Counted from the stretch's first letter, positions 16,219 through 26,203 are shown. The stretch: 33,027 nucleotides of DNA from an uncultured Pseudoxanthomonas sp. (GCA_946886405.1 CAMPIO010000035.1:1-33027); one strand, 5' to 3'. Program-made: numbers and translations. Notes: a model not told the origin generated them from the sequence alone.

Positions 16219-17100
16219 ATGTCGACGATCAACAAGGTGCCGGCCAGTGCCGGCGCGGAATGGCTGCTGGCGGGCTTCGCGCTGCTGAAGCGCGCGCCGG
16301 TGCCGCTGGCGACGCTGGCGGTGCTGTGGGGCCTGTTGTCGATGAGCGTGGCGCTGGTGGCGGTGTCCGTGCCGGCGATGACGCTGGCGATGCAGTTCCT
16401 GCTGGTGCTGGGAGGTCCGCTGTTCTTCGCCGGCATGCTCTGGGCCGTGCGCGAGGTCGACCAGGGCCGTGCGGCGCGGCCGTCGAACCTGCTGCAACCG
16501 GTCCGCGACGGCCATGCACCCGCGCTGTTGGCCACCCTGTTGCCGCAGTTGTTGGCCGCGCTGGTCATGGGGGCGCTGCTGTTCGTGCTGGTGGGCACTG
16601 AACAGCTGCAGCACCTGGCCGACGTCTACCAGAAGATGCAGACCATCGCGGCCGCCGGTGGCCAGCCCGATCCTTCGCTGGTGGAAGGTCTGCCGGCCGG
16701 TCGCCTGCTGCTGTGGCTGCTGCTGGTGGCGATCGTGTTCGTGGCGGTGAAGTGGATGACGTTCATCGCCTCGCCGCAGATCCTGTTCTCGAGTACCCAT
16801 GTCATGGATGCCATGCGCAACAGCCTGCGCGCGTGCCTGCACAACTGGACCGCGATGCTGGTGTTCTACCTGCTGGCCGGTATCGCCATCTTCGCCGTCG
16901 GCATGGGCTCGTTCCTGGTCGCGTCGATCCTGGCGCTGGCCGTGGGTGCGGCGATCGCGATGGGGTTGTGGCAGTTCACGCTGATGGCGCTGGTGATGCC
17001 CGTGCTGGCCGGCGCGGCCTACGCGGCATGGCAGCAGATGTTGGGTGAAGGTACGGGTGCGCCGGGTGCACCGACGGCGCCGTCCCGGATCGAGGTTTGA
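16219..17100 (+). CDS. BPSS1780-like multi-pass membrane protein
   Basis: A 293-residue integral membrane protein of unknown function. Hydrophobic segments lie at about residues 30-55, 57-80, 105-130, 155-180, 210-240 and 245-270, with charged loops between. The N-terminal sequence STINKVPASAGAEWLLAGFALLKRAP and the WxTFIASPQILF segment resemble the BPSS1780 family of proteobacterial membrane proteins. ATG 16219 is used because the family sequence begins there; an earlier in-frame ATG at 16162 lies inside the end of the upstream amidotransferase gene. The tail is Gly/Pro/Thr-rich. It lies 31 bases after the amidotransferase on the same strand, suggesting co-transcription, and ends before a REP pair. 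Confidence 0.75.
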   Translation: MSTINKVPASAGAEWLLAGFALLKRAPVPLATLAVLWGLLSMSVALVAVSVPAMTLAMQFLLVLGGPLFFAGMLWAVREVDQGRAARPSNLLQPVRDGHAPALLATLLPQLLAALVMGALLFVLVGTEQLQHLADVYQKMQTIAAAGGQPDPSLVEGLPAGRLLLWLLLVAIVFVAVKWMTFIASPQILFSSTHVMDAMRNSLRACLHNWTAMLVFYLLAGIAIFAVGMGSFLVASILALAVGAAIAMGLWQFTLMALVMPVLAGAAYAAWQQMLGEGTGAPGAPTAPSRIEV

Positions 17101-17206
17101 GCCTGAAGCATCGTGAGGAGTGGGCCGGGGCCCACCCTATGGAGCGGCCTGCTCCTTGATTTGAGCCATCCGGCCGAGGCCGGCGCAGACGCCACCTCCG
17201 CATTCC

Positions 17207-17260
17207 GTAGAGCCGAGCTTGCTCGGCTGAGTCAGAGCAGCGGAGCAAGCTCCGCTCTAC
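17207..17260. repeat. GTAG REP pair with compensatory stem changes
   Basis: Two 22-base units starting GTAGAGC face each other (17207-17228 plus, 17239-17260 minus). Each forms a hairpin: the first has stem GCCGAGC/GCTCGGC, the second GCGGAGC/GCTCCGC. The two units differ at stem positions, but pairing is kept, so the fold has been conserved. The GTAG start identifies them as REP sequences of the kind found in Stenotrophomonas (SMAG) and related genera. They lie between the convergent membrane-protein and tatC genes. Confidence 0.8.
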
Positions 17261-17307
17261 GACAAGCGATCATCCGTGATCGAGACATAGCTTGCCGAGC
17301 CGCGAGA

Positions 17308-18066
17308 CTACCGCGCCTCGGGTGCCGGCTTCGGCTTCAACCACCCGGCCGCGATGATGCCCAGCTCGTACAGCAGGCACATCGGGATGGCGAGCATCAG
17401 CTGCGACACCACGTCGGGCGGGGTGATCAGTGCGGCGACGACGAACACGCCGACGATGGCGTAGCCACGGCCTTCGCGCAGCTGCTGCGGTGTCACCCAG
17501 CCCAGCAGCACCATGATCACCAGTGCCACCGGCAGCTCGAAGCTGACGCCGAACGCCAGGAAGATCACCATCACGAAGTCCAGGTACTTCGCAGGGTCCG
17601 GCGCCAGCGTCACGATGTCCGGCGTGAAAACGGTCAGCGCATGGAACACGCTGGGCAGGACCAGAAAGTAGGCGAACGCGCAGCCGGCGTAGAACAGCAC
17701 GATGGCCGACACCAGCAGCGGCATCGCCAGGCGCTTCTCATGCTTGTACAGGCCCGGTGCGACGAAGCTCCATGCCTGGTAAAGCAGCCAGGGCGAGGAC
17801 AGGAACAAGGCAAGGAAGAATGCCAGCTTGATCGGCGCGAAGAAGCCTGACGTCGGGTCGCTGGCGATCATCTGCGTCGCCTGCCCCGCCGGCAGCTGGG
17901 AAATCAGCGGTTGCGCGAGGCGGTCATAGAGCTGGCGCACGAACGGCAGCAGCGCCAGCAGGATGACGCCCGTGCCCGCCAGCCCACGCATCAACCGCGT
18001 GCGCAGTTCCAGCAGATGTTCCATCAGGCTGCTTTCGGCTTCCTGATCCGGGGAGGCGCGATTCAT
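17308..18066 (-). CDS. tatC: Sec-independent protein translocase subunit TatC
   Basis: TatC is the six-helix receptor core of the twin-arginine translocase, which exports folded proteins across the inner membrane. The 252-residue product begins with a short cytoplasmic stretch then [16 protein letters not shown], the family's conserved N-terminal motif. It contains [37 protein letters not shown] (with the conserved Pro and Glu of the first periplasmic/cytoplasmic region) and SFELPVALV. Six hydrophobic segments are visible. The ATG overlaps the tatB stop in ATGA, so translation is coupled. The gene is the last of the tatABC operon. Confidence 0.96.
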   Translation of the reverse strand: MNRASPDQEAESSLMEHLLELRTRLMRGLAGTGVILLALLPFVRQLYDRLAQPLISQLPAGQATQMIASDPTSGFFAPIKLAFFLALFLSSPWLLYQAWSFVAPGLYKHEKRLAMPLLVSAIVLFYAGCAFAYFLVLPSVFHALTVFTPDIVTLAPDPAKYLDFVMVIFLAFGVSFELPVALVIMVLLGWVTPQQLREGRGYAIVGVFVVAALITPPDVVSQLMLAIPMCLLYELGIIAAGWLKPKPAPEAR

Positions 18067-18566
18067 CGCGCGTCCTTCGGTGGGAACAGGTCGGCGGTGG
18101 TGCCGGCCTCGGGCTCGTGCCTCTCTTCCTGCGGCGCGTCGGTCGTCGCATCGGGGCGGCGTTCGGCTTCCATCAGCGGCTCGGGCTCCATGTCTGCAGG
18201 CGCCGCTGCCGGCGGCCTCGCGAGCGCGGGTGGCGTGATGGCGGACTCGACGTCGTCGCGAAGTGCTTTCGCATCATCGCGCGCGGCCTGACGTACGTCT
18301 TCGAACTGGCGTTCGGTCTCGCGCGTGCTGTCGCGGATGCGCTGTTCGGTGTCGCGGAGGGCGTCCTGCGCGTCCTTGAGGTTGCGCTTGAGTTCCTCGG
18401 AAGCGAGTTCGCGTTCCAGCTCGTCCCTCACCGAGTACCACTGCGCGCGCGCGCGTCGCACCCACAGGCCGGCGAAGCGCGCCGCCTTGGGAAGACGTTC
18501 GGGCCCGAGCACGATCAACGCGACGACCGCGATGACCAGCAGTTCACTGAAACCGATGTCGAACAT
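18063..18566 (-). CDS. tatB: Sec-independent protein translocase subunit TatB
   Basis: TatB binds the signal-peptide-bearing substrate together with TatC. The 167-residue protein has one N-terminal membrane helix ([20 protein letters not shown], residues 2-21, with the conserved Glu8), a hinge GPERLP, an amphipathic helix, then a long charged helix (about residues 40-110) and a disordered Pro/Ala/Glu-rich tail. The start at MFDIGFSE fits the family exactly. It follows tatA after 24 bases and overlaps tatC by four. Confidence 0.94.
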   Translation of the reverse strand: MFDIGFSELLVIAVVALIVLGPERLPKAARFAGLWVRRARAQWYSVRDELERELASEELKRNLKDAQDALRDTEQRIRDSTRETERQFEDVRQAARDDAKALRDDVESAITPPALARPPAAAPADMEPEPLMEAERRPDATTDAPQEERHEPEAGTTADLFPPKDAR

Positions 18567-18590
18567 GGTCGCGGCGGACGTCCCGCCGGA

Positions 18591-18812
18591 TCAGCTGGCG
18601 TCGCGGTCGCGCTCTTTGGCGGCGCTGGACGCGTCGGTGCGCGACTGGTCATCAAGCTGGCCGGCCGTCTTGTCGTCGTCCTTCATGCCCTTCTTGAAAC
18701 CCTTGACCGCTTCGCCCAGGTCCTGGCCCGCGTTGCGCAGGCGCTTGGTGCCGAAAACGAGCAACACGACCACCAGCACGATGATCCAATGCCAGATGCT
18801 CAAACCGCCCAT
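18591..18812 (-). CDS. tatA: Sec-independent protein translocase subunit TatA
   Basis: TatA multimerises at TatBC to form the export path. The 73-residue product has the typical [26 protein letters not shown] start: a membrane helix to residue 20, the Phe20-Gly21 hinge, then an amphipathic helix ([20 protein letters not shown]) and a short charged tail. The length and order (tatA first, then tatB, tatC) are standard. A possible TATCCT -10 lies upstream near 18845, without a clear -35. Confidence 0.95.
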   Translation of the reverse strand: MGGLSIWHWIIVLVVVLLVFGTKRLRNAGQDLGEAVKGFKKGMKDDDKTAGQLDDQSRTDASSAAKERDRDAS

Positions 18813-18893
18813 GGTGTGCTCGCCGGAAAGTTGGGGCGCTCAGGATAGCGCAGGCGGACCGCCGGGATGGCGATCCACCGCCCATTACTTCCG

Positions 18894-19751
18894 TTACGGG
18901 GTGCCATCCAGCGGCTCGGTGCGCACTTCGCCGTCCTGCACGGGTTCGAAGCCCTGCGCCTGGGCGGGGGCTTCGACCACCACCGGCGCAACGGCGGGTG
19001 CGGGCGTGCGAGCCGTGGTCGATGCGGTTGCGCCGGTCGTGCCACGGTTGCCGCGGGCGAGCTCGGTGACTTCCTCCAGCTCATCGCGGAAACCCACGAC
19101 GGCGTCGGACGCTTGGCCGGCGCGGCTTTCGAAGATGGCGCGCGGGGTGGCGGCGCTGCCATAGACAGCGGTGTTGGCATCGTCGTCGATCTGCAGCACC
19201 GCGCCGTCGAGTGCCACGCCGGCGAACAGGCCACGCGCACGCGACCACGACCAGATCTCGGCTTTCAGCTGGCCATCGGTGGCGGCGCTGGCGTTGCGGC
19301 CCACCGGACCGGCGGCCACGCCGGCATCGGCGCCGAGGGTGAACTTGCCGTTGACGATGGAGTCGAGCGAGCGGTCGTTGCGGAACACCAGCACCACGTC
19401 CGAGGACTGCACGCCGGCCTGGAAGCCGATGCTGCCGCCGGTGAGCTTGATGAAGACCGGCTGCGACCAGCTGCCGTCGGGATTCTTCACCGACATCAGG
19501 CCATGCCCACGACGACCGCCGATCACCAGGCCGGCCTTCAGCGTGTCGGGAATGACGATGATGGCCTTGCCTTCGTCGAGCAGCTTGTCGGGGATGCCGT
19601 TCTCGGGAATGCGCTGGATCTCGTTGAGCACGCGCACGGCGTTGGTGGCGCGCTCGTCTTCCTTGGGACCCGCGATGGCCTGGCCGGCGAACAGGGCGGC
19701 GGCCAGCGCGAGCGCGGTGGGCGGCAGCAGGCGACGGGAGGTGCGGTTCAT
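18894..19751 (-). CDS. SYLF/Ysc84-domain lipid-binding exported protein
   Basis: A 285-residue exported protein with a signal peptide (MNRTSRRLLPPTALALAAALF, AIA cleavage near residue 27) followed by a SYLF (Ysc84) domain. Diagnostic parts are KAIIVIPDTLKAGLVIGGRRG-HG-L, GSIGFQAGVQSSDVVLVF, and SWSRARGLFAGVALDGAVL. In other organisms SYLF domains bind phosphoinositides or other lipids; in bacteria the role is not established. The C-terminal ~60 residues are Ala/Pro/Thr-rich and disordered. ATG 19751 was chosen because GGAG lies seven bases upstream; an earlier in-frame ATG at 19790 has no such site. It is on the same strand as tatABC and 81 bases downstream of its end only in map order: tatA starts at 18812, so this gene is upstream of tatA and could share its transcript. 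Confidence 0.88.
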   Translation of the reverse strand: MNRTSRRLLPPTALALAAALFAGQAIAGPKEDERATNAVRVLNEIQRIPENGIPDKLLDEGKAIIVIPDTLKAGLVIGGRRGHGLMSVKNPDGSWSQPVFIKLTGGSIGFQAGVQSSDVVLVFRNDRSLDSIVNGKFTLGADAGVAAGPVGRNASAATDGQLKAEIWSWSRARGLFAGVALDGAVLQIDDDANTAVYGSAATPRAIFESRAGQASDAVVGFRDELEEVTELARGNRGTTGATASTTARTPAPAVAPVVVEAPAQAQGFEPVQDGEVRTEPLDGTP

Positions 19752-19900
19752 GACGGCTCCATAAGGGGGTTTCGCAGCAGGAGGCTGCAACTGCCTGAAA
19801 GTAGGCGCGTACGGATGAATCGGTGCTGACAGCGAACAGCCATGGCGGCGATACGCGCAGGCCGCTCGGTACGGTGCAGGCGCTCTGCCACAATACGCGG

Positions 19901-20863
19901 ATGCCCGATACGCCCGCCACCGCCCTGCTTGCCGTCAACCTCGGTACGCCCGAGGCACCCACGCCACGCGCCGTCCGTCGCTACTTGGCCGAATTCCTGC
20001 ACGACCATCGCGTGGTGCAACTGACGCGATGGCTGTGGTGTCCTCTGCTGCACTTCATCATTCTGCCGCTGCGGGGACCGAAAGCGGCCGCGAAGTACGC
20101 CAGCATCTGGATGCCCGAAGGCTCGCCGTTGGCGGTGCACACGCGCCGGCTGGCGGAGGCGTTGCAGGCGCAGCTGCCGGGATGGCGCGTGCAGGATGCG
20201 ATGCGCTATGGCGAGCCGTCGCTTGCCAAGCGACTGCAGGCGCTGCGCGCCGAGGGCATCCGGCGCGTGGTGGTGCTGCCGCTGTATCCGCAGTACTCCA
20301 CGACCACCACCGAATCGGTACGCGACGTGATCGTGCGCGAGGCGGCGGGGCTCGATGTATGCTTCATCGAAGACTATTCGGTCGATGCCGGCTGGGTTGC
20401 GGCGGTCGTGGACTCGATCCGTCAGTGGCGCGCCCTGCAGGGTGCGGGCGAGCATCTGCTGTTCTCTTACCATGGGCTGCCGCAGCGGCTGGCGCGCAAC
20501 GGCGATCCCTACCCACAGCGGTGCGAGGCCAGCACGCGCGCCATCGTGCAGGCGTTGGGACTACGCGATGACGAGTGGACGCTGACCTACCAGTCCCGCT
20601 TCGGCAAGGAGCGCTGGCTGGAACCTGCAACCGACACCACGCTGCAATCACTCGTGGCCCGCGGCGTCCGCAAGGTGGACGTGGTGTGCCCGGGCTTCGC
20701 GGTCGATTGCCTGGAAACGCTGGAGGAAGTCGGCATCGGCTTCGCCGAACAGGTCGCGCACGCGGGTGGTGAGCTGCGTTATATCCCGTGCCTCAACGAC
20801 GATGTACGCCATGCCGAAGCCTTGGCCGCGCTGGTCCGCCAGGCGAGCGACGCGCCCGCATGA
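19901..20863 (+). CDS. hemH: Ferrochelatase
   Basis: Ferrochelatase inserts Fe2+ into protoporphyrin IX, the last step of haem synthesis. The 320-residue product has [25 protein letters not shown] at the N-terminus, [15 protein letters not shown] near residue 125, the active-site His191 in [11 protein letters not shown] and Glu272 in [15 protein letters not shown], matching the His/Glu pair of the family. ATG 19901 was chosen at the conserved start; the in-frame upstream extension has no family similarity. Its stop overlaps the start of the next gene (ATGA). The 149-base region back to the divergent SYLF gene should hold both promoters, but I see no strong element. Confidence 0.96.
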   Translation: MPDTPATALLAVNLGTPEAPTPRAVRRYLAEFLHDHRVVQLTRWLWCPLLHFIILPLRGPKAAAKYASIWMPEGSPLAVHTRRLAEALQAQLPGWRVQDAMRYGEPSLAKRLQALRAEGIRRVVVLPLYPQYSTTTTESVRDVIVREAAGLDVCFIEDYSVDAGWVAAVVDSIRQWRALQGAGEHLLFSYHGLPQRLARNGDPYPQRCEASTRAIVQALGLRDDEWTLTYQSRFGKERWLEPATDTTLQSLVARGVRKVDVVCPGFAVDCLETLEEVGIGFAEQVAHAGGELRYIPCLNDDVRHAEALAALVRQASDAPA

Positions 20864-21708
20864 CCTTGCACGAGTTCGAAGTCGACATCGCGCTCGGCCG
20901 GATCACCGGGCTGCGCCGTGCGGCGGCGACGGGTCCGCGCGTGCTGGCCCTGCACGGCTGGCTGGACAATGCGGCCAGCTTCGTACCGCTCGCCGGCCAT
21001 CTGCCGGGCGTGCAACTGGTGGTGCCCGACCTGCCGGGTCATGGGCGCAGCGCGCATCTGGCGCCGGGTGCGGAGTACACCAGCGGCGTGGCGGTCAATG
21101 CGGTGCTCGACATCGCCGATGCGCTGGGCTGGGAGACGTTCTCGCTGCTCGGTCATTCCATGGGCGCTGGCATCGCCAGTCTGATGGCGGCCGCCGTGCC
21201 GCAGCGCGTGCAGCGCCTGGTGGTGATCGAAGCGCTGGGTGGACTGGCCGAGACCGTCGAGCGCACGGCCGACCGGTGGCGCGAGGCGATCGCCGCCGCG
21301 CGTGCGCTGCCGGGCAAGCAGTTGCGTGTGTTCAGCGATCTCGCCGCGCCAGTGCGCGCCCGTATGCAGGCGAACCAGTTGAGCGAACCCGCCGCACGCC
21401 TGCTGGTCGAGCGCGGTGTGCGGCCGGTGGCGGGCGGCTTCGTCTGGAGCAGCGACCCGCGCCTGACCCTGCCCACGCCGCAACGGCTGGACGAGGCGCA
21501 ACTGGCAGCGCTGGTGGCGGGCGTCACCTGTCCAACGACCGTGGTTTATGCGGATCCTCCGCAGACTTACTTCCCCGAACCGCTGCGTTCGCAGCGTGCG
21601 GCGCTGTTGCCCGATGGCCGGCTGCATGTCGTTGCCGGGACGCACCACCTGCACATGGAAGACCCGGCGACGGTCGCCGGGCTGGTCTCAGCGTTTCTGG
21701 CGACCTGA
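20860..21708 (+). CDS. Alpha/beta-fold hydrolase
   Basis: A 282-residue alpha/beta hydrolase with the oxyanion-hole segment [13 protein letters not shown], nucleophile Ser100 in [10 protein letters not shown], acid Asp232 in VVYADPP, and His in GTHHLHME (His263 or His265). The N-terminal [11 protein letters not shown] motif is typical of small soluble esterases or lactonase-like enzymes; the substrate is not predictable. ATG 20860 lies in the ATGA overlap with the hemH stop, which fixes the start and indicates translational coupling with hemH. The last 21 bases overlap the convergent gene at 21688-22299. Confidence 0.87.
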   Translation: MTLHEFEVDIALGRITGLRRAAATGPRVLALHGWLDNAASFVPLAGHLPGVQLVVPDLPGHGRSAHLAPGAEYTSGVAVNAVLDIADALGWETFSLLGHSMGAGIASLMAAAVPQRVQRLVVIEALGGLAETVERTADRWREAIAAARALPGKQLRVFSDLAAPVRARMQANQLSEPAARLLVERGVRPVAGGFVWSSDPRLTLPTPQRLDEAQLAALVAGVTCPTTVVYADPPQTYFPEPLRSQRAALLPDGRLHVVAGTHHLHMEDPATVAGLVSAFLAT

Positions 21709-22299
21709 CGCACCGCGCTTGGCGGCATCGAACGCCACGGCCAGCGCGATATCGCCCTTGCGGATCGGGGCGCTGCTTCGCCACCACGCGGTGGTGACGG
21801 CATCGAGTTCGCTGTCGTCCTGCGCCAGGCGGCGCAGCAGCGTGATGTCTTCCGCACTGGCCAGTTGTTCGTCGGGAAGGTAATACCGCTCCAGCGGTAG
21901 GCGTGCCGCTTCCGGAGTGCGCGTCAGCCGGGCGATGAGTGCGGCTGCGGCCACGCCCAGCAGGGTGTAGCCGGCCAGCAGGGTGGGAATCGAGTCCCGC
22001 GCGCTGCCGAGCCATGCCACGCCGCCGGCTACCAGCAGCAGCGCAAGGAGAAGCTTGGCGAAGCGGTCGAACCGCTGGATAGCGCTGGCCGCGTGGCGTC
22101 GTTCCTGCGCGCGGGCCCCGGCTTCTTCCACGGACAGGCTCTTGCGGCTCATCAGGGCGCGACGTGCATTGAGGCTGGCGGCGGTCTCGGAGGCGGGGAC
22201 GGCATACAGCGAAAACCCCCGCATCGAATCTGCGCCGCCCTCGCGGGGCGCAGGGGCGGGAGAGTACGGAGCACGGGGCGTGAGCGGGAGACGGTCCAT
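21688..22299 (-). CDS. Unrecognised two-helix membrane protein
   Basis: I do not recognise a family. The frame encodes up to 203 residues: a Pro-rich start of uncertain reality, then MRGFSLYAVPASETAASLNARRALM, a basic helix RRHAASAIQRFDRFAK, two close membrane segments (LLLALLLVAGGVAWLG and LLAGYTLLGVAAAALIARL, about residues 82-127), and a polar C-terminus with YYLPDEQLASAEDITLLRRLAQDD. The C-terminal end shares 21 bases with the end of the convergent hydrolase gene. No clear Shine-Dalgarno marks any start: ATG 22299 is the longest, and the ATG at about 22224 (MRGFSL) is at least as plausible. Codon use is consistent with a real gene. Confidence 0.6.
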   Translation of the reverse strand: MDRLPLTPRAPYSPAPAPREGGADSMRGFSLYAVPASETAASLNARRALMSRKSLSVEEAGARAQERRHAASAIQRFDRFAKLLLALLLVAGGVAWLGSARDSIPTLLAGYTLLGVAAAALIARLTRTPEAARLPLERYYLPDEQLASAEDITLLRRLAQDDSELDAVTTAWWRSSAPIRKGDIALAVAFDAAKRGASGRQKR

Positions 22300-22411
22300 G
22301 GCAGCATCGGAAGTAGGGAGGGGCCGGGTGGCCCGGCGGTCCCTGCGGGTCCGCCACTGCCGGCTTACCCTTTGAATCGTGACGCAGGTCTCATTCAGGA
22401 CATCGGGTCTG

Positions 22412-23242
22412 TCACGTTACCCGCGCGGGCTGTCGGTGCGCGTCCAGCAGCCGGTGCAGGCGGGCTTTCAGTCGACGCCCTTCCGCGTGGAACCAGGCCC
22501 GCTCGTCGCGCCAGGCAGGAAAGCGGGCCTCGACCTCCCGCCAGAAGGCTGGCGAATGGTTGGCCTGGAGCAGATGGCACAGTTCGTGGACCAGCACGTA
22601 CTCGAACGCCGAGGGCCGGCCCAGTACCAATGCCAGGTCCAGTGTCAGCGTGCCATCGGGTGCCAGCGAACCCCATTGCGACGACATCACCTTCAGGCGG
22701 ATCTGCCGCGGCGCCCGTGGCAGGCCACCGAGATAGGCGGGCAGCCAACGTCCTATGTCGGCACGCGCTTCGGCCTCGTAGAAGCCACGCAACGTCCTCC
22801 GCAAGGTCGCGTCGCTGGCACGGGCGGGCAGCGATGCGTGGATACCGTCCTGCTGCCGTTCGATACGGGCGAAGCGTCCCTCGTGCCAGTGCAGAGGGAC
22901 GTCCTCGCCGCGCAGCGGCAGGCAGGGCGTGACGTTTGGAACGAAGGATGTCGCGTCGTCATCCGCTGCATGGCGGGCAAGTTGTTCGCCCAGCCATGCA
23001 CGGTGTTCCAGCAGGAAGCGTTCACCGGAAACAAGACTGGCACGCCACGGCAGCGTCAGCCGCGCGCCGCGTTCGTCAATACTGAGTTTGAGCCGTTTGG
23101 CGCGTGGATCACGGACACGTTGAACGGTCAGCGTGCGACCGTCGTCCATCACCAGATCAATCGTGTCGCGCGCGACGCTGCGTGGCGTGCGCGCAATCAG
23201 GCGGTGGAGAGGCAGGGGCATGGCCCTGGATTGTAAGGCCAT
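22412..23242 (-). CDS. YgjP-type (DUF45) zinc metallopeptidase
   Basis: A 276-residue member of the YgjP/WLM-like metallopeptidase family. The zinc motif is VLVHELCHLLQANHSPAFW: His219, Glu220, His223, with a further conserved His229 six residues on. An N-terminal beta-rich region (TIDLVMDDGRTLTVQRVRDPRAKRLKLSI) and the SSQWGSLAPDGTLTLD segment before the motif (compare SRWGSCS in relatives) also fit. It lacks a signal peptide, so it is cytoplasmic. Known members are linked to restriction-modification or toxin neighbourhoods in some genomes; no such neighbour is present here. ATG 23221 (MPLPLHR) is an alternative start. Neither start has a good ribosome-binding site. Confidence 0.85.
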   Translation of the reverse strand: MALQSRAMPLPLHRLIARTPRSVARDTIDLVMDDGRTLTVQRVRDPRAKRLKLSIDERGARLTLPWRASLVSGERFLLEHRAWLGEQLARHAADDDATSFVPNVTPCLPLRGEDVPLHWHEGRFARIERQQDGIHASLPARASDATLRRTLRGFYEAEARADIGRWLPAYLGGLPRAPRQIRLKVMSSQWGSLAPDGTLTLDLALVLGRPSAFEYVLVHELCHLLQANHSPAFWREVEARFPAWRDERAWFHAEGRRLKARLHRLLDAHRQPARVT

Positions 23243-23278
23243 GCCGATGTGCCTGCCCCTGTGTGAGGGCAGGCAGGT

Positions 23279-23653
23279 TCAGCGGCTCGCGCTGAGGCCA
23301 CCGTAGCTATGCAGCAGCGGTGCCTGTCTCAGCGCGGCGACCGTGTCATAAGGCAGATGGGCCTGTTCGCGCGCTGAAACGGTGTAAACGTTCTCGATCC
23401 GCGGATTGGCGCGACGCGCATCGCGGATTTCGGCTTGCCGCCACCAGCGTGCAAGCAGTCGCTCGCAGCGTTCCGCCAGCGCGGCGGTATCGCTGTGCTG
23501 GGCGAAGGCGGTATCGGAACACTCGCTGGCGAACTGGCGGCCAGCATCGGTCAGGGTGCCGGGGACAACCAGTGTCTGTACTTCGGACTCCGCCAAGGCG
23601 GGCGCCGACAGAAGCGCGGCAACCAGCATCACGGACATCGAGCTTGCTTTCAT
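23279..23653 (-). CDS. Small secreted protein, tandem paralog A
   Basis: A 124-residue exported protein with a clear signal peptide (MKASSMSVMLVAALLSAPALA). The mature part contains VPGTLTDAGRQFASECSDTAF and AERCERLLARWW, two cysteines about 25 residues apart that could form a disulfide. AGGGAG lies seven bases upstream of the ATG. The neighbour at 23771-24103 has the same plan and clear similarity, so the two arose by tandem duplication. I do not recognise the family and assign no function. Its C-terminal half (VYTVSAREQAHLPYDTVAALRQAPLL) has no counterpart in the other copy. The two genes are 117 bases apart on the same strand. Confidence 0.75.
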   Translation of the reverse strand: MKASSMSVMLVAALLSAPALAESEVQTLVVPGTLTDAGRQFASECSDTAFAQHSDTAALAERCERLLARWWRQAEIRDARRANPRIENVYTVSAREQAHLPYDTVAALRQAPLLHSYGGLSASR

Positions 23654-23770
23654 GAGAACTCCCTGCGGTTCGGCGGTGTGATCGGTCCTGCACGGTCCGA
23701 CCGCGTGATGTGTGGATGTGCAGTGACACCGTGACCGTGCGGGATGCGCCAGGCCACGGCAGAGTCGCAG

Positions 23771-24103
23771 TCAGCGCGACGCGACGTTGGGCGAAGGGGG
23801 ATATGGGGAAATGCCACGCGGGGCACCGAAAGTCACCTTGCCCTCGTGCGGGCGCTGATCGCGCCATGCCGCTTCGACGCGCCACTGGGCGAGCAGTTTC
23901 TCGCAACGTTCGGCCCGCTGGCGGGGATCGGCCGCATTGGCGAACGCCTTGTCATCGCAGCGGGCGATAAACGCCTTGCCGGAAGAGGTCAGGGTGGCGG
24001 GCAGCTCGAGTACTGGCGCTGCGCCGCCGTCGGCGTGAGCAGGTGCGCCAACCAGGGAGAGGGCGATCCCGAACGCCACGACGGACACGGACATCACTTT
24101 CAT
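23771..24103 (-). CDS. Small secreted protein, tandem paralog B
   Basis: A 110-residue exported protein with a signal peptide (MKVMSVSVVAFGIALSLVGAP, AHA near residue 24). The shared core with paralog A is LPATLTSSGKAFIARCDDKAF followed by RAERCEKLLAQW; both cysteines and the GTLT/ATLT and AERCE-LLA-W patterns are kept. A perfect AGGAG lies six bases before the ATG. It is shorter than paralog A and its tail is Pro-rich and different, apart from both ending in Ala-Ser-Arg. It is upstream of A in the direction of transcription, so the pair may be co-transcribed. Function is unknown. Confidence 0.75.
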   Translation of the reverse strand: MKVMSVSVVAFGIALSLVGAPAHADGGAAPVLELPATLTSSGKAFIARCDDKAFANAADPRQRAERCEKLLAQWRVEAAWRDQRPHEGKVTFGAPRGISPYPPSPNVASR

Positions 24104-24248
24104 GACAGCTCCTTGTGGAGGTAGGTGCGCGACTGACCATGCAGCGTTCGGTCACGTCATGCAACTACGTCGTACGGGGCGAAACCGTCGCAACGCCCCT
24201 CATGCGGGCGAAGGTCACCCCCGGAAAGCGGGAGGTCCCGGCGGATCT

Positions 24249-25151
24249 TCAGTCTGCCTTGCTGAGTTTCAGCGCGTGCTCCAGCACCAGGAACAACCGC
24301 TTCACTTCGCCGGCCATCAGGGCGAAGCGGGCGTCGAGCTCGGCGCGCAGGTCGTCGTGTTCGGTGTTTTCCAACTGGTCGACTGCGCCGTCGAGGAACT
24401 TCAGCTTGCGCACGATCAGGTCCTCGCCGAGGACGAACGACACGTGGTCGTCGAGCACCAGCGCCAGTTTGGTGACCTGCTTGCCGGCTTCCAGATGCTT
24501 GGCGATCTCGTCGCTCTGCAGTTCCTGGTTCTGGCACTTCACCACCGCGCCGCCTTCCATCGCGTCCCTGAGCTCGCACTCTTCGCCCAGCGACAGGCCT
24601 TCCGGCAGCGGTTCGCCGGCAATCCAGCCGGTCAGCACGCTGCGCGGCGCGACTTCGGCGTTGAGCGGCAGCGCGGGAAAGCTGCCCAGCGCGCGGCGCA
24701 CTTCCGACACGACGTTCTCGCCGGTCTTGCGCGAGGACGCGTCGATGGCGATGAAGCCGTGCTCCAGGTCGATCAATGCATCGGTACGCGACGGTTTGAC
24801 GAAGGCCCGCGGCAGCAGTTCGTGCAGCAGGTCGTCCTTCAGCCGCTTGCGGGTCTTGCCGCCGGGCTTGCGGCCTTCCTTCGCCTCGATCTCCTGCAGC
24901 TTCTTCTGCAGCAGGTCGTTGACCACGGCGCCGGGCAGGATCTTGTCCTCGCCGCCGACGCTCAGCCAGATGGCGTCATTGATGCGGTGGGACAGCGCCT
25001 CTTCGCCGCGACCGAACGGGGAAATGAAGCCGCGCGAGGACAGCTCCAGCGGACCGACAGGCTTGAGCGCCGCCTCGGGCAGCAGTTCATCGAGCTGGGA
25101 GAAATCGAGGGAAGTGGGGAAGCGGAACAGCGTGAGATTGCGGAAGAACAT
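24249..25151 (-). CDS. rdgC: Recombination-associated protein RdgC
   Basis: RdgC is a ring-forming, sequence-independent DNA-binding protein that restrains RecA. The 300-residue product (E. coli 303) starts MFFRNLTLFRFPTSLDFSQLDELLPEA and contains SSRGFISPFGRGEEALSH, QKKLQEIEAKEGRKPGGK, and LPRAFVKPSRTDALIDLEHG, all typical. It ends in SKAD. It is on the same strand as ttcA, 137 bases downstream, with a dispersed repeat between them. The ATG position at the conserved MFFRN start is certain. Confidence 0.96.
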   Translation of the reverse strand: MFFRNLTLFRFPTSLDFSQLDELLPEAALKPVGPLELSSRGFISPFGRGEEALSHRINDAIWLSVGGEDKILPGAVVNDLLQKKLQEIEAKEGRKPGGKTRKRLKDDLLHELLPRAFVKPSRTDALIDLEHGFIAIDASSRKTGENVVSEVRRALGSFPALPLNAEVAPRSVLTGWIAGEPLPEGLSLGEECELRDAMEGGAVVKCQNQELQSDEIAKHLEAGKQVTKLALVLDDHVSFVLGEDLIVRKLKFLDGAVDQLENTEHDDLRAELDARFALMAGEVKRLFLVLEHALKLSKAD

Positions 25152-25204
25152 GAAGAATGGGGACCGGAAAGAGGGATGGAAAATCGGGGTGGATTGTCTG
25201 GTTC

Positions 25205-25270
25205 GTCATCCCGGCGAAAGCCGGGATCCATGTTGCTCCCGCAGTGGATTCGGGCTTTCGCCGGAATGAC
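25205..25270. repeat. Dispersed imperfect palindrome GTCATCCCGGCGAAAGCC type
   Basis: The 66-base unit begins GTCATCCCGGCGAAAGCC and ends GGGCTTTCGCCGGAATGAC. The two arms are complementary apart from single mismatches. This kind of sequence is widely dispersed between genes in many proteobacteria. It sits between ttcA and rdgC and could act as a transcription terminator or RNA-stability element, although it lacks a T run. Confidence 0.7.
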
Positions 25271-25288
25271 GTCGAGGCTATAGCGGGG

Positions 25289-26203
<915 letters not shown>

